Source of the DNA: Pseudomonas sp. MF4836
Lineage (GTDB): Bacteria; Pseudomonadota; Gammaproteobacteria; Pseudomonadales; Pseudomonadaceae
Direction of reading: 5' to 3'
NCBI RefSeq assembly: GCF_002018875.1
Contig: NZ_MVOL01000001.1
Location: 1-64,000, forward strand
Length of the DNA stretch: 64,000 nucleotides
Below, one piece after another: positions 31,190-40,982 of the stretch. Position 1 is the first letter of the stretch. Each line of letters opens with the position of its first letter. The translations under genes were made by a program, and so were the position numbers. The notes under the pieces were generated by a model. That model was given only the letters and a program-made list of their open reading frames with translations. It had not been told where the DNA came from and made no database searches.

Positions 31190-32509
31190 TCAGGCAATCT
31201 GCAGCCGGGGTGCTTTATGAACGCGTTTTACCAACAGCCCCAAGCCCCCACCCACCAGCAATATCGCCGCCATAAAGTACATCGCCGCCTGAGTATTCCC
31301 CGTCACCTGGGTCAGCCACCCCACCACAATAGTGCTGAAGAACCCCGCCACGTTGCCCAGGGTATTGATCAACGCCACGCCCGCAGCGGCTGCGGCGCCG
31401 CCCACCACAGCGGTGGGCAAGCCCCAGAACACCGGCAGGCTGCTGATCATGGCGGCGGTGCCGATGATGAGGCCGAACATGGCCAGCATCAGGTTGTCGC
31501 CGAAGAAGGTGCCGAAGGCCACGCCTAGCGCGCCAATCCCCGCGCAGACTGCCAGGTGCCAGCGGTACTCGCCGTGGCGGTCCGAGCTGCGGCCCACGAT
31601 CACCATGGCCACCGCTGCGGCGGCGTAGGGCAGGGCGGTGAGTACGCCGATGGCCCAGGGCTGCTGCACGCCGCTGTTGCGGATGATGGTGGGCAGCCAG
31701 AAGCTGATGACGTATTGGCCCAGCACCAGGCAGAAGTACACCGCGCCCAGTAGCCAGATTTGTGGGTTGAGCAGGCCGTCGCGCAGGCGGTGGCTTTGTT
31801 TGTGTGCGGCTTCGCGGTCGATGGCGGCTTGCATGCCGTGGCGTTCTTCGGCGGTGAGCCAGTGGGCGTCGGCGATGCGGTCGCGCAGGAGGAAGAACAC
31901 CGCGGCGCCGAGGGCCACGGCAGGCAGGCCTTCGATGACGAACAGCCATTGCCAGCCGGCGTAGCCGGAGACGCCGTTGAGGTGTTGCAGGATCAGGCCG
32001 GAGATCAGTGAGCCGAACAGGCTGGAAATCGGCAGGGCCATGATGAACAGGGCCGTCATCACCCCCCGGCGTTGGCTGGGGAACCAGGTGGTGAGGTAGA
32101 AGATGATGCCGGGGAAGAAGCCGGCTTCGGCAATGCCGATCAGCAGCCGCAGCACGTAGAAGGTCAGCGGCGTTTCGATAAACATCATGGCCGCCGACAG
32201 CAGGCCCCAGGTGACCATGATCCGCGCGATCCAGCGTCGCGCGCCGAAGCGGTGCAGGGCGATGTTGCTGGGGATTTCGAACAGCAGGTAGCCGACGAAG
32301 AAGATCCCGGCGCCGAGGCCGTACACCGCTTCGCTGAACTTGAGGTCGTCGAGCATCTGCAACTTGGCGAAGCCGACGTTGACCCGGTCCAGGTAGGCCA
32401 CCAGGTAGCACAACACCAGCAGCGGGATGATGCGCCAGGCGGTCTTGCGGTAGGCCGAGTGCAGGGCCGCGTCGTCGAGGGCCGCGGGCGGCGGGGAAGG
32501 TTGGTTCAT
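31190..32509 (-). CDS. MFS transporter, anion:cation symporter (ACS) family
   Basis: 439 aa with twelve predicted membrane segments. The first segment and loop, AWRIIPLLVLCYLVAYLDRVNVGFAKLQM, and the motif FGARRWIARIMVTWGLLSAAM are typical of ACS transporters for organic acids (phthalate, tartrate, glucarate, 4-hydroxyphenylacetate). AAAGAGG precedes the ATG. It is 48 bases after the LysR gene and follows the FAD-linked dehydrogenase, so it probably imports that enzyme's 2-hydroxyacid substrate. Confidence 0.88.
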   Translation of the reverse strand: MNQPSPPPAALDDAALHSAYRKTAWRIIPLLVLCYLVAYLDRVNVGFAKLQMLDDLKFSEAVYGLGAGIFFVGYLLFEIPSNIALHRFGARRWIARIMVTWGLLSAAMMFIETPLTFYVLRLLIGIAEAGFFPGIIFYLTTWFPSQRRGVMTALFIMALPISSLFGSLISGLILQHLNGVSGYAGWQWLFVIEGLPAVALGAAVFFLLRDRIADAHWLTAEERHGMQAAIDREAAHKQSHRLRDGLLNPQIWLLGAVYFCLVLGQYVISFWLPTIIRNSGVQQPWAIGVLTALPYAAAAVAMVIVGRSSDRHGEYRWHLAVCAGIGALGVAFGTFFGDNLMLAMFGLIIGTAAMISSLPVFWGLPTAVVGGAAAAAGVALINTLGNVAGFFSTIVVGWLTQVTGNTQAAMYFMAAILLVGGGLGLLVKRVHKAPRLQIA

Positions 32510-32557
32510 GGCTAGCCTCTTTATTCTTGTTGTCGAAGCAATGGGTGAAACAGCGGT

Positions 32558-33505
32558 TCAGCCTTCGGGCAGCAGGCGGGTCGCGGGCCATTCGCCGGAG
32601 CGGCACATGTCGCGCACCACCTGGCCGATCAGGGCGGCGATCAGGGTTCGCAGGTTGCTGCCGGGCAGGGCCTCGCACACGCAGATACCCAGGGTGCGAA
32701 ACACCACGCGCGGGGTGATGGCGTGGGCCACCAGCCGGCCTTCGGCGACTTCGCGCAGGGCCAGGTTGAGCGGCATGATGCTCGGGCCGATGCCGGCCTC
32801 CACCGCGCTTTTGAGGATGTGCACCGAGTTGACTTCCATGGCCACGGTCGCCGGCGGCAACTGCTGCTGGGCCACGGCCTGGTCGACAAAGGCGCGGGTG
32901 CTGTGACTGTGGGCGCGGCTGGGGAACACCAGGGGCTGCGCCACCGCCTGGGCCAGGGTCACGTCGCCGGGAGGCGGCATGTGCGGGGCGCCGGCGCGGT
33001 GGATCAGGTAGAAGTCTTCTTCGATCAGCGGGCTGAAGCTGACTTCCGAGGGCAGGCCGATATCGGTGAACAGGGCGATGTCGACCCGGCCGCGCACCAG
33101 TTGGTCCACCAGGTTGCCGGTGAGTTCTTCATTCAAGTGCAGTTGCACCTGGGGGTAGGTGCGGGCCACGGCCTGCATCAGCGGCAGGGCGACGATAGTG
33201 GCCACGCTTTGCGGCAAGGCGAGCACGATCGAACCGCTCAGGGTCGCCGCTTGCGGGTTGACCGCGGCCTTGGCCGCGCTCAGGTGCTTGAGGATGCCCT
33301 GGGCGTATTCATAGAACACCTTGCCCGCCTCGTTGGCGACGATGCCGCTGTTGCTGCGATGGAACAGCACCGCGCCGAGTTCGGCTTCCAGGGCCGACAT
33401 CTGCTTGCTCAGGGCCGATTGCGCCACGTGCACCTCCCGTGAGGCCCGGGACAGGCTGCCGGCATCGACCACGGCGACGAAGTATTTGAGTTGCCTGATT
33501 TCCAT
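32558..33505 (-). CDS. LysR-family transcriptional regulator
   Basis: 315 aa. The helix-turn-helix is at about 1-60: MEIRQLKYFVAVVDAGSLSRASREVHVAQSALSKQM in pieces. The effector domain includes LSGSIVLALPQSVATIVALPL and IALFTDIGLPSEV. It resembles the Nac/CysB-like branch with a long N-terminal leucine-rich helix. It sits within the dehydrogenase-regulator-transporter operon on the same strand, an arrangement that suggests autoregulation. Confidence 0.9.
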   Translation of the reverse strand: MEIRQLKYFVAVVDAGSLSRASREVHVAQSALSKQMSALEAELGAVLFHRSNSGIVANEAGKVFYEYAQGILKHLSAAKAAVNPQAATLSGSIVLALPQSVATIVALPLMQAVARTYPQVQLHLNEELTGNLVDQLVRGRVDIALFTDIGLPSEVSFSPLIEEDFYLIHRAGAPHMPPPGDVTLAQAVAQPLVFPSRAHSHSTRAFVDQAVAQQQLPPATVAMEVNSVHILKSAVEAGIGPSIMPLNLALREVAEGRLVAHAITPRVVFRTLGICVCEALPGSNLRTLIAALIGQVVRDMCRSGEWPATRLLPEG

Positions 33506-33535
33506 AAGCCTTCCTTGCGCGCTGAGGGCCGACGC

Positions 33536-34960
33536 CTATTCGACTGGCGTGCCGCGGACGAAGATCTTGCCCGGGTTCATCAGTTGCTGCGGGTCGAGGG
33601 CGGCCTTGATCGCGGCCATGATATCCACCGCGTTCTGTCCGTGTTCCAGGCTCATGAAGCCTTGCTTGGTCAGGCCGATGCCATGCTCGCCGGTGCAGGA
33701 GCCGTTCATGGCGATGGCCCGTTCTGCCAAGCGATGTGCCACCTCTTCGGCGCGCTGCACTTCGTTCGGGGCCTCGGGGTTGACCAGGATCACCGCGTGG
33801 AAATTGCCATCGCCCACATGGCCGAAGATCGGCGCCAGCAGGCCGTTTTGCTCAAGGTCGGCAGTCGTGGCTTCGATGCATTCGGCCAGGCGCGAGATCG
33901 GCACCACGGCGTCGGTGGTCAAGGCCCGGCAGCCGGGGCGCAGGGCGATGGCGGCAAAATAACCGTCGTGCCGCGCCTGCCACAGGCGGCTGCGGTCTTC
34001 GGGGTGCACGGCCCAGTCGAAGTCCTGGCCGCCGTGTTCATCGGCCAGCATGCGGATGGTCTCCACCTGTTCCTTGACGCTGGCTTCGGAGCCATGCAGC
34101 TCGAAAAACAGCGACGGTGCCTCGTGCAATTGGGTCTTGCTGTAGGCATTCAGAGCGCGGACGGTGAGGGCGTCAATCAGCTCGATACGGGCAATCGGCA
34201 CCCCCAGCTGGATGGCCTGGATCACCGTGCGCACCGCCTGGTCGACGCTGGGGAAGTTGCACACCGCGGCGGAAATCGCTTCCGGGATCGGGTGCAGCTT
34301 GACCGTCAGTTCCGCCACCGTGGCCAGGGTGCCGCCGGAGCCGATCAGCAGATGGCCCAGGTCATAGCCGGCCGAGGATTTACGCGCCCGACCCCCGGTG
34401 TGAATCACCCGGCCATCGGCCAATACCGCGGTCATGGCCAGGACGTTTTCACGCATGGTGCCGTAGCGCACGGCGTTGGTGCCTGAGGCCCGGGTCGCCG
34501 CCATGCCGCCCAGGGAGGCATCGGCGCCGGGGTCGATGGGGAAGAACAGGCCGGTGCCGTGCAGCGCTGCGTTCAGCTGTTTGCGGGTCACCCCGGGTTG
34601 CACGGTGACGTCCATATCGTCGATGCGTACTTCCAGAATCTGGTTCATCGCCGACAGGTCGATGCACACCCCGCCATGCAGCGCATGCACCCAACCCTCC
34701 AGGGAACTGCCGCTGCCGTAGGGAATGATCGGTACCCGGTGGCGGTGGCAGGCCTGCTGCACGGCGACGATTTCATCCAGGCCGTTGACGAAGGCCACGG
34801 CTTGCGGCGGCATGGGGTCGAGGGCGGAGATATCGCTGCCATGGTGTTCGCGAACACTGGCCGAGGTGCTGAAACGTGGGCCCAGCAACAGCGTCAGTTC
34901 ATCCAGCAGGGCGTTGGGCAGCGGCAGGGAAGCAGGCGTAGCGGTGGCGGTGGGCAGCAT
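33536..34960 (-). CDS. FAD-linked 2-hydroxyacid dehydrogenase (D-lactate dehydrogenase/GlcD type)
   Basis: 474 aa. The FAD-binding PCMH domain has PYGSGSSLEG (about residue 80), VTVQPGVTRKQLN and FFPIDPGADASLGGMAATRASG in pieces. The C-terminal half carries the metal and substrate motifs FGHVGDGNFH and GEHGIGLTK. These mark the cytochrome-linked D-lactate dehydrogenase/glycolate oxidase D group. The exact acid cannot be fixed. It is the first gene of a three-gene operon with LysR and MFS genes. Confidence 0.9.
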   Translation of the reverse strand: MLPTATATPASLPLPNALLDELTLLLGPRFSTSASVREHHGSDISALDPMPPQAVAFVNGLDEIVAVQQACHRHRVPIIPYGSGSSLEGWVHALHGGVCIDLSAMNQILEVRIDDMDVTVQPGVTRKQLNAALHGTGLFFPIDPGADASLGGMAATRASGTNAVRYGTMRENVLAMTAVLADGRVIHTGGRARKSSAGYDLGHLLIGSGGTLATVAELTVKLHPIPEAISAAVCNFPSVDQAVRTVIQAIQLGVPIARIELIDALTVRALNAYSKTQLHEAPSLFFELHGSEASVKEQVETIRMLADEHGGQDFDWAVHPEDRSRLWQARHDGYFAAIALRPGCRALTTDAVVPISRLAECIEATTADLEQNGLLAPIFGHVGDGNFHAVILVNPEAPNEVQRAEEVAHRLAERAIAMNGSCTGEHGIGLTKQGFMSLEHGQNAVDIMAAIKAALDPQQLMNPGKIFVRGTPVE

Positions 34961-35152
34961 CGAGCAGTCTCCGGTTTTATTGTTCCTCGGGTTCGGCGGC
35001 TTGGCCGTGGGCCCGGGGCGGGGGAGTTACCCATATCCTAACTGCATACAGGGGGTGTGGGTCGTGCAGAATTGAGATGGCGGTATCGCGCAGGCAGATG
35101 GTGGCGGGCGCGGTTGGCGTTGCAGGCGAACACCCCTACGCCCCGTTCCGTG

Positions 35153-35842
35153 TCACCCCTGACCCTTGCACCTGACCAGCGCCAGATACACCCCGGCTTC
35201 TTTCCCGGGTTCGATGTAGTGCGCATCTTCAAGGTCCGTGACCTTGGTCGGCGCCATCACCAGTTCCAGTTGCGGTGCACCTTCGTACCAGGGGTCGGGG
35301 TCATTCAGCCCGTGCCTGAAGGCGTCGAGGAATGCCTGGCAGCTGTCGAATTTGCCGTAGCTGTAGCCGCCTTGCTGGTCGCTGTAGAAGCGCGAGTAGG
35401 TCAGGAGCACGATGCCCCAGCGTTCGATGCGCTCCTTGGGAGAGGTGCGGGGAATCGCCTTGGCCAGGTCGTTGCGGATTTGCCAGATCTTGTCGTAGGT
35501 ATTTTTGTTGTTGTGCACCACCTTGAATTCGAGGGCGGTGGAGGGCTGTTCGGCGTAGCTGTCCTCGACCCAGATATCCACCTTGCGCCGCTCGGCGGCG
35601 ATCAGCCAGCGCGGGACGTTGGTGCGCGCGGCCAGGTCGCCTGAGAGGCGGTAGTCGATGCGTTCGTCGAGTTGGCCACCGAGGCCGAGCGGGTCGCGGT
35701 GAATGTCGAGCAAGGCGGCCGATTCCAGGCTCAGCCACAGCTCGGGGGCGACGGTGACGACGATGGATTTGAGCACGCGCTGGCGTTCTTCCTGTTGCAG
35801 ATGCGCCAGCAGCAGTTTGGCAAATGGGGGAACAAAGGACAT
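35153..35842 (-). CDS. Unassigned protein with a PD-(D/E)XK-like motif
   Basis: 229 aa. The centre reads ERRKVDIWVEDSYAEQPSTA then LEFKVVHNN: an Asp, about 14 residues, and Glu-x-Lys, the spacing of PD-(D/E)XK nucleases. Flanking text (NTYDKIWQIRNDLAKAI, RWGIVLLTYSRFYSD) also suits an alpha/beta core. I do not recognise a named family. It stands alone between the dehydrogenase operon and the diguanylate cyclase. Confidence 0.65.
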   Translation of the reverse strand: MSFVPPFAKLLLAHLQQEERQRVLKSIVVTVAPELWLSLESAALLDIHRDPLGLGGQLDERIDYRLSGDLAARTNVPRWLIAAERRKVDIWVEDSYAEQPSTALEFKVVHNNKNTYDKIWQIRNDLAKAIPRTSPKERIERWGIVLLTYSRFYSDQQGGYSYGKFDSCQAFLDAFRHGLNDPDPWYEGAPQLELVMAPTKVTDLEDAHYIEPGKEAGVYLALVRCKGQG

Positions 35843-36127
35843 GGGATTTCCGTATCAGGGTTGAAAGGTCCGTGGCGTCATTTGCCCAGGACTCGCAGGG
35901 CAGTCAACAGCGCGCGGATCATGGCATGCCTTTTTAATACCGTCAGCTGTGGGCCTTATCCTGGCGACCAGGCCTGTGGCATTGCAGCAAATGCCCAAGG
36001 CGCCGATACAGGGTGTATGGTTCTGCTGGACCGCCCGCTGGCGGCGTGTTCAGCATGACGGCGCTGTTGCTCGGCCCTGGGGTTTGTCACTGCCCTTGGG
36101 GGTGACGATCCTGAGCTTCGCGCCTTT

Positions 36128-37684
36128 TTGACGATTGCCTATTGCACCGGTGCTGCCCTGTTGAAACGCGATCTTCGGCTTGCCTCATTGTTGACCTACC
36201 TGGTGTGTTCATCGGTCATTCTGTTGACGCTGTGGCAGGTCTGGACCGCTCGCGACAACACCCTGAGTGATATCCAGACCGATACGGTCAACCTGACCAA
36301 CGCCCTCAACACTTACACCGACGGCATCTTCAAGCAGAGCGAGCTGGTGCTGATCGGCCTGGCCGAGCGGGTCGAGCACCTGGAGGATGATCCGCGCCAG
36401 ATGTCGCGTTTGCGGGGGGTGGTGGCGCAGCAGATGGCGGCGTTGCCGCAGCTCAATGCGATGTTCTGGTACGACGCCCAGGGCGATCTGAAGTTTTCCA
36501 CGGTGACGGCGTTGGGCCCGATGAATGTCACCGATCGCGAGTTTTTCACCTACCACCGCGACCACCGCTCATGGACCGCGTTTATCGGCCCGGCGATTCG
36601 CAGCCGTGCCACCGGCGACTGGGTGATCCCGGTGAGTCGGCGCATCGACTATCCCGATGGCTCCTTTGCCGGGGTAGTGTCGGTCAGCATCGGCCTGGAT
36701 TACCTGCTGGGTTTCTACAAGCGCATCCACGTCGGCGACACCGGGGTTATCAGCCTGACCTCGTCCCAGGGGCGCCTGCTGTTGCGTTATCCGTTTCACG
36801 AAGCGGACATCGGCCGCGACCTGTCTTCGGCGCCGATCTTTGCCCAGGCGCTGGAGGAGCAGGATTGGGGCACTGCGGATTTCGCCTCCAGGGTCGATGG
36901 CATGCGCCGTCTGTATGCCTTTCGCAAAAGCGACCAATACCCGCTGGTGACCACCGTTGCCGTGGGCCGTGACGAGGCCTTGCAAGGCTGGTGGAGCCAG
37001 ACCCGGCAATCGATGGCGGTGGTCCTGCTGCTGTTGGGGCTGGTTCTGGTGCTGGGGCGGCGTTTGATCACCCATATCAACCGGCGGATTGGCGCGGAGC
37101 AGGCGCTGCTCGCCAGCCAGGGCACCCTGCTGGAACTGAACCAGGCCCTGGAGGTGCTGGCTTCCCAGGACAAGCTCACGGGGCTGGCCAACCGTCGCAG
37201 TTTCGACGGCTTCCTGGACATCGAATTCAAGCGTGCTCGGCGCACGGGCAACCCGTTGTCGCTGGTGCTGATCGATGTCGATGTGTTCAAGCGCTACAAC
37301 GATCACTACGGGCACCTGGCAGGGGATGAATGCCTGAAAAGCATCAGCCGCCTGATCGAGGAGTGCGTGCGGCGCCCCGGGGACCGGGTGGCGCGCTACG
37401 GCGGCGAAGAGATTGCCGTGGTCCTGCCCAATACCGATGAAGCCGGGGCGCGAGCCGTGGCCGAAACCATCCGCCAGACCATTGAGCGCGCGGGCCTGCC
37501 GCACCTGGGCAGCCCGTTCGGGATCATTACCGTGAGCCTGGGGGTGGCCACCTGGGTGGCGCAGGATGAGCCTTGCGACCCAAGCCAGTTGATCGAACTG
37601 GCGGACCAGGCGCTGTACTCGGCCAAGGCCCAGGGCCGCAACCGCACTCACACCTTCGCCCATCCGTCCATCCACGCCCTGTAG
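36128..37684 (+). CDS. Membrane diguanylate cyclase with dCache-type sensor
   Basis: 518 aa. A membrane segment at about 18-36 and another at about 300-318 enclose a periplasmic sensor of Cache type (MFWYDAQGDLKFSTVTALGP, SRRIDYPDGSFAGVVSVSIGLDYL in pieces). The GGDEF domain reads RYGGEEIAVVLPNT with an inhibitory RxxD site (RPGD) five residues before it, so activity and product control should be intact. The only starts are TTG at 36128 or internal TTGs. The TAG stop lies in the repeat-like palindrome that follows. Confidence 0.88.
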   Translation: MTIAYCTGAALLKRDLRLASLLTYLVCSSVILLTLWQVWTARDNTLSDIQTDTVNLTNALNTYTDGIFKQSELVLIGLAERVEHLEDDPRQMSRLRGVVAQQMAALPQLNAMFWYDAQGDLKFSTVTALGPMNVTDREFFTYHRDHRSWTAFIGPAIRSRATGDWVIPVSRRIDYPDGSFAGVVSVSIGLDYLLGFYKRIHVGDTGVISLTSSQGRLLLRYPFHEADIGRDLSSAPIFAQALEEQDWGTADFASRVDGMRRLYAFRKSDQYPLVTTVAVGRDEALQGWWSQTRQSMAVVLLLLGLVLVLGRRLITHINRRIGAEQALLASQGTLLELNQALEVLASQDKLTGLANRRSFDGFLDIEFKRARRTGNPLSLVLIDVDVFKRYNDHYGHLAGDECLKSISRLIEECVRRPGDRVARYGGEEIAVVLPNTDEAGARAVAETIRQTIERAGLPHLGSPFGIITVSLGVATWVAQDEPCDPSQLIELADQALYSAKAQGRNRTHTFAHPSIHAL

Positions 37685-37767
37685 CCGCTGACCCGCCACG
37701 CGCGGCTGCGACCAGCAACAGGGCGTGCCGCCGCATGCCCGAGCGCGCGGCGGGTCAGCGGTTACAG
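37679..37767. repeat. Large palindrome between convergent genes (family-2-like)
   Basis: The left arm CTGTAGCCGCTGACCCGCC (37679 onward) and the right arm GGCGGGTCAGCGGTTACAG (to 37767) pair over about 19 bp, with more pairing inside (CGCGCGG region). The first ten bases match the REPIN family at 9012. The stops of the cyclase (TAG) and folD (TAA) both lie inside the arms. It can serve as a bidirectional terminator. Confidence 0.75.
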
Positions 37768-38697
37768 AGCCGGTTCAGGAGTGCCATGTGCCGGCTGGGA
37801 TGCGGCCTGGGCGGCGCGCTGCAACTGGCTGGCGACCAGGGTGTTTTTCAGCAGGTAGGCAATGGTCATCGGCCCCACGCCGCCCGGCACCGGGGTGATG
37901 GCGCTGGCCACGGTGCGCGCGCTGGCGTAGTCCACATCGCCCACCAGGCGGCTGCCGGACTCGCCGGCAATCCGGTTGATCCCGACATCGATCACCACCG
38001 CTCCGGGTTTGAGCCAACTGGCGTCGATCATCTGCGGCCGGCCCACGGCCGCCACCACGATGTCTGCCAGGCGGCACAGCGCCGGGGCGTCGACGCTGCG
38101 CGAGTGCACCACGCTGACCGAGCAATGGGCCTGCAACAGCAGGGTGGCCATGGGTTTGCCGACAATGTTCGAACGGCCGATGACCACCGCGTGCAGGCCG
38201 CTCAAGTCACCGCAGGTTTCGTGCAGCAGGCGCATGCAGCCGCTGGGCGTACACGGGGTCAGGACGTCGATGCCCTGCACCAGGCCGCCGACGTTTTCCC
38301 GGTGGAAACCGTCCACGTCCTTGATCGGGTCGATGGCATGAATCACCGCCTGTTCATCGATATGGGCCGGCAACGGCAGTTGCACCAGGATGCCGTTGAC
38401 CGTGACGTCGGCGTTGAGCCGGGCGATCAGCGCCAGGACTTCGGCCTGGCTGGCGTTGGCGGCCAGCAGGTATTCCAGGGAGCGGATCCCGACTTCCTTG
38501 GCCCGTAGCAGTTTGTTGCGCACATACACCTGGCTGGCCGGGTCTTCACCGACCAGGACCACCGCCAGGGCAGGGAAAATCTGTTGCCCGGCCAGGGCCA
38601 GGACCTCTTCCCGGACCTCGTCGAGGACCAGGGCAGAAATGGCCTTGCCGTCGATATCGCGGGCAAGTGAAGGGGTGCTGCTGATCAAAGGCGTCAC
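37762..38697 (-). CDS. folD: FolD: methylene-THF dehydrogenase/methenyl-THF cyclohydrolase
   Basis: 311 aa, a little longer than the usual 284-300. The active-site motif is [17 protein letters not shown] (Tyr and Lys of FolD), followed by [28 protein letters not shown] in pieces and the NADP loop [32 protein letters not shown] closes the enzyme. It interconverts 5,10-methylene- and 10-formyl-THF. It stands alone with a GTG start. Pseudomonads often carry a second folD elsewhere, so this may be a paralogue. Confidence 0.92.
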   Translation of the reverse strand: MTPLISSTPSLARDIDGKAISALVLDEVREEVLALAGQQIFPALAVVLVGEDPASQVYVRNKLLRAKEVGIRSLEYLLAANASQAEVLALIARLNADVTVNGILVQLPLPAHIDEQAVIHAIDPIKDVDGFHRENVGGLVQGIDVLTPCTPSGCMRLLHETCGDLSGLHAVVIGRSNIVGKPMATLLLQAHCSVSVVHSRSVDAPALCRLADIVVAAVGRPQMIDASWLKPGAVVIDVGINRIAGESGSRLVGDVDYASARTVASAITPVPGGVGPMTIAYLLKNTLVASQLQRAAQAASQPAHGTPEPAL

Positions 38698-38917
38698 CTT
38701 GAGCGTGAAAGAGTAAGGGGCGAGGCGGTCATCGGGCGGCGGATGGCCTCAATGCCGGAGCCGAGACCTGAAGCCGCGAAGCAGGCTACCAGTTGCTGGC
38801 GGGCCTGCACCAGCCGCAGTCCTGCTGCCAGGGTGACGCAGAGCAAGAGATCGGTAGTTTTTGCCATGCGAGGCGATCGGCGGCGCCCTATGGGCCCAGC
38901 CAGGTGAATGTGCACGC

Positions 38918-38960
38918 TGTAGCCGCTGCCGAGCCCGCGAGGCTGCGCTGGCCCTGGAGA
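38918..38960. repeat. Single family-2 repeat end
   Basis: TGTAGCCGCTGCCGAG followed by CGAGGCTGCGCTGGCCCT matches the left end of the element at 9012 and 53932. No inverted partner is seen nearby, so it is a solitary repeat in the gap between folD and the AraC gene. Confidence 0.6.
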
Positions 38961-38990
38961 GCGCCGGCATTGGGTCAGGACCACCGGCCT

Positions 38991-39992
38991 TCAGCATCGT
39001 GCGCGATAGCGCCCCGGGGTCATGCCGAACCAGCGCAGGCAGGCTTTGTGGAAGCTGCTCTGGTCGCGAAAGCCCAGCAGGGCGCCGATGTATTTGACGC
39101 TGCGGGTCGAGTTGCGCAGGAAATTATGGGCGAGCATCAGCCGCGCCTCATCCTGCAGCGCCGAGAAATGCATGTCTTCATCCCCCAGTCGCCGTTGCAG
39201 GCTGCGGGCGCTGACCCCCACTACCTGGGCGATATGGTCCAGGTTGCTCGACCCGCCCTGGGCCAGCCGCTCGGACAGCACGCGCCGCACCTGGGCGGTC
39301 ATCGAGCCGCTGAGCAATTGGTTGAGGCGGGTGCGGGCGTATTCCACATGCAGCACGTCCAGGGCCGGGTCGGCGCTGGGCAGGGCGATCGCGCAATCGC
39401 TGGCGCTGAAGGTCAGGCTGTTGTGCGGGGCGTCGAACTGCAGGTTGTTGCCCAGCAGGCGCCGCAACAGGCGGGTGTCCTCGGGTTCGGGGTAGGTAAA
39501 GGCCGCCGCCAGGGGCTGGGGCTTGTGGTTGGGCAGCAGCCAGTGCACCAGGCCCAGGGTCTGCGCGGTGCCTGCGTCGATAAACGGCCGCGGGGTCAGC
39601 GAGGGTTCGTTGGTGATGTCGAAGCCGATCAGCTTCAACGCATGGGGTTTGCGTTCCAGGCACATGCAAAAGCCATTGCTGACCAGCGAGTGGTAATCCA
39701 CCAGCCGCTGCAAGGCCGCGCCCAGGGTCGCGCATGACATCACCGCGTAACCCAGCACCTCCAGATTAGCCGGGTGTGCACGGGTATAGGCCAACAGCCC
39801 GAGGTCGGCATTGCCGGTGCGTTGTACCGCTTCTTCCATGACCTTGTAGACCAGTTCCAGTTTGACGCCCTTGGGGTTTGCATAGACGTCCTCGCCACTG
39901 TCGAAATGCTTGAGCAGAGCGTCAACGTTAGCTCCTGCATCACTCAGGGCATGGGCAAGCACCCGAAAACTGGCGCTGGTCATTCTGTGCAT
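38991..39992 (-). CDS. AraC-family regulator with arabinose-binding-type N domain
   Basis: 333 aa. The N-terminal part (ASFRVLAHALSDAGANVDALL, LGYAVMSCATLGAALQRLVDYHSLVS in pieces) is the PF12625 domain of OruR/ArgR-like regulators. The C-terminal double HTH reads DHIAQVVGVSARSLQRRLGDEDMHFSALQDEARLMLA in pieces and IGALLGFRDQSSFHKACLRWFGMTPGRYR. AGGAAG lies before the ATG at 39992. The target is not evident. Confidence 0.9.
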   Translation of the reverse strand: MHRMTSASFRVLAHALSDAGANVDALLKHFDSGEDVYANPKGVKLELVYKVMEEAVQRTGNADLGLLAYTRAHPANLEVLGYAVMSCATLGAALQRLVDYHSLVSNGFCMCLERKPHALKLIGFDITNEPSLTPRPFIDAGTAQTLGLVHWLLPNHKPQPLAAAFTYPEPEDTRLLRRLLGNNLQFDAPHNSLTFSASDCAIALPSADPALDVLHVEYARTRLNQLLSGSMTAQVRRVLSERLAQGGSSNLDHIAQVVGVSARSLQRRLGDEDMHFSALQDEARLMLAHNFLRNSTRSVKYIGALLGFRDQSSFHKACLRWFGMTPGRYRARC

Positions 39993-40147
39993 AGTTCTTC
40001 CTGGACTAGTGGCTAAGTGATATCGCGCGGGCCGTTGCATGATCGCAATAAACAAATGGCCGCAGTCGATTAACCGGGTATGCGCGTTTCCCAGGACAAG
40101 CGAAAGGTACCCGGGAACACTTCCGGGCAGCTCTCCGAGGGTCGATC

Positions 40148-40966
40148 ATGGCCGGCAATCAACCATGGCCGTGGCGCGCAACTCGCCGTGGCCCTGCCTA
40201 TGGACGTGTCATGCAAAGAGTCAGGGACTTTTACCGGGAGCTGTCACGGGGCCAGTTGCTGTTGGCCTTCCAGCCTGTGGTGTGGCTGCCGGGCAGCAGC
40301 CGCGTGTTGTATCAGGAGGGATTGCTGCGCCGTGCCGATGCCCAGGGGCCCGAAAGTTATCCCTTCGCCCTGATGGAGCAGCACCAGATGATGCGCGACC
40401 TCGACCGCAGCGTGGTGCAGTGCGTGATCGACCGGTTGCAGGCCGATGAGCACCTGCGCCTGGGCTGCAATATCTCTGCGCAGAGCGCGATCATCGACAC
40501 CTTCTGGCAGGAGATTCTGACCCAGCTGCGGGGCACGCCCTCGGTGGCCTCGCGGCTGGTGATCGAGATCACTGAAAGCGCCCGTCCGCCCAGCACCGGG
40601 GCGGCCATCGAGTTTGTCCTGTGCTTGCGCGAGCTGGGTTGCCGGGTGGCCATCGATGATTTCGGCTCGGGCCTGGGCACCCTGGAATTCATCCGCAAGA
40701 CCCGCCCTGACATCGTCAAGATCGATCAGGGCTACCTGCAGCGCGCCCGCCTGGAAACCAACAGCGCCCAGACCCTCGGCCACCTGGTGCAACTGTGCAA
40801 GACCCTGGCGCCCTGCGTGATTATCGAAGGCATCGAGACCGAGGCCGACCTGGCCCTGGCCACCGCCTGCGGCAGCGAGTGGGGCCAGGGTTACCTGTTC
40901 GGCCGGCCCCGGGCCGACGCCCTGGGCGCCAGTTGTCGCTTGCGTGATCGCCCGCTGACTGCCTGA
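40148..40966 (+). CDS. EAL-domain c-di-GMP phosphodiesterase
   Basis: 272 aa, a stand-alone EAL domain. The ExLxR motif reads EGLLR, followed by NISAQS, EITES, IDDFGSGLG, KIDQGYL, IEGIET and GQGYLFGRP. All metal- and catalysis-related positions I can check are present, so hydrolysis of c-di-GMP is likely. No sensor or membrane segment is attached. The start at 40148 has GAGG seven bases upstream; an internal ATG at 40211 is an alternative. Confidence 0.85.
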   Translation: MAGNQPWPWRATRRGPAYGRVMQRVRDFYRELSRGQLLLAFQPVVWLPGSSRVLYQEGLLRRADAQGPESYPFALMEQHQMMRDLDRSVVQCVIDRLQADEHLRLGCNISAQSAIIDTFWQEILTQLRGTPSVASRLVIEITESARPPSTGAAIEFVLCLRELGCRVAIDDFGSGLGTLEFIRKTRPDIVKIDQGYLQRARLETNSAQTLGHLVQLCKTLAPCVIIEGIETEADLALATACGSEWGQGYLFGRPRADALGASCRLRDRPLTA

Positions 40967-40982
40967 GGCCCGGGCCCAGGGG

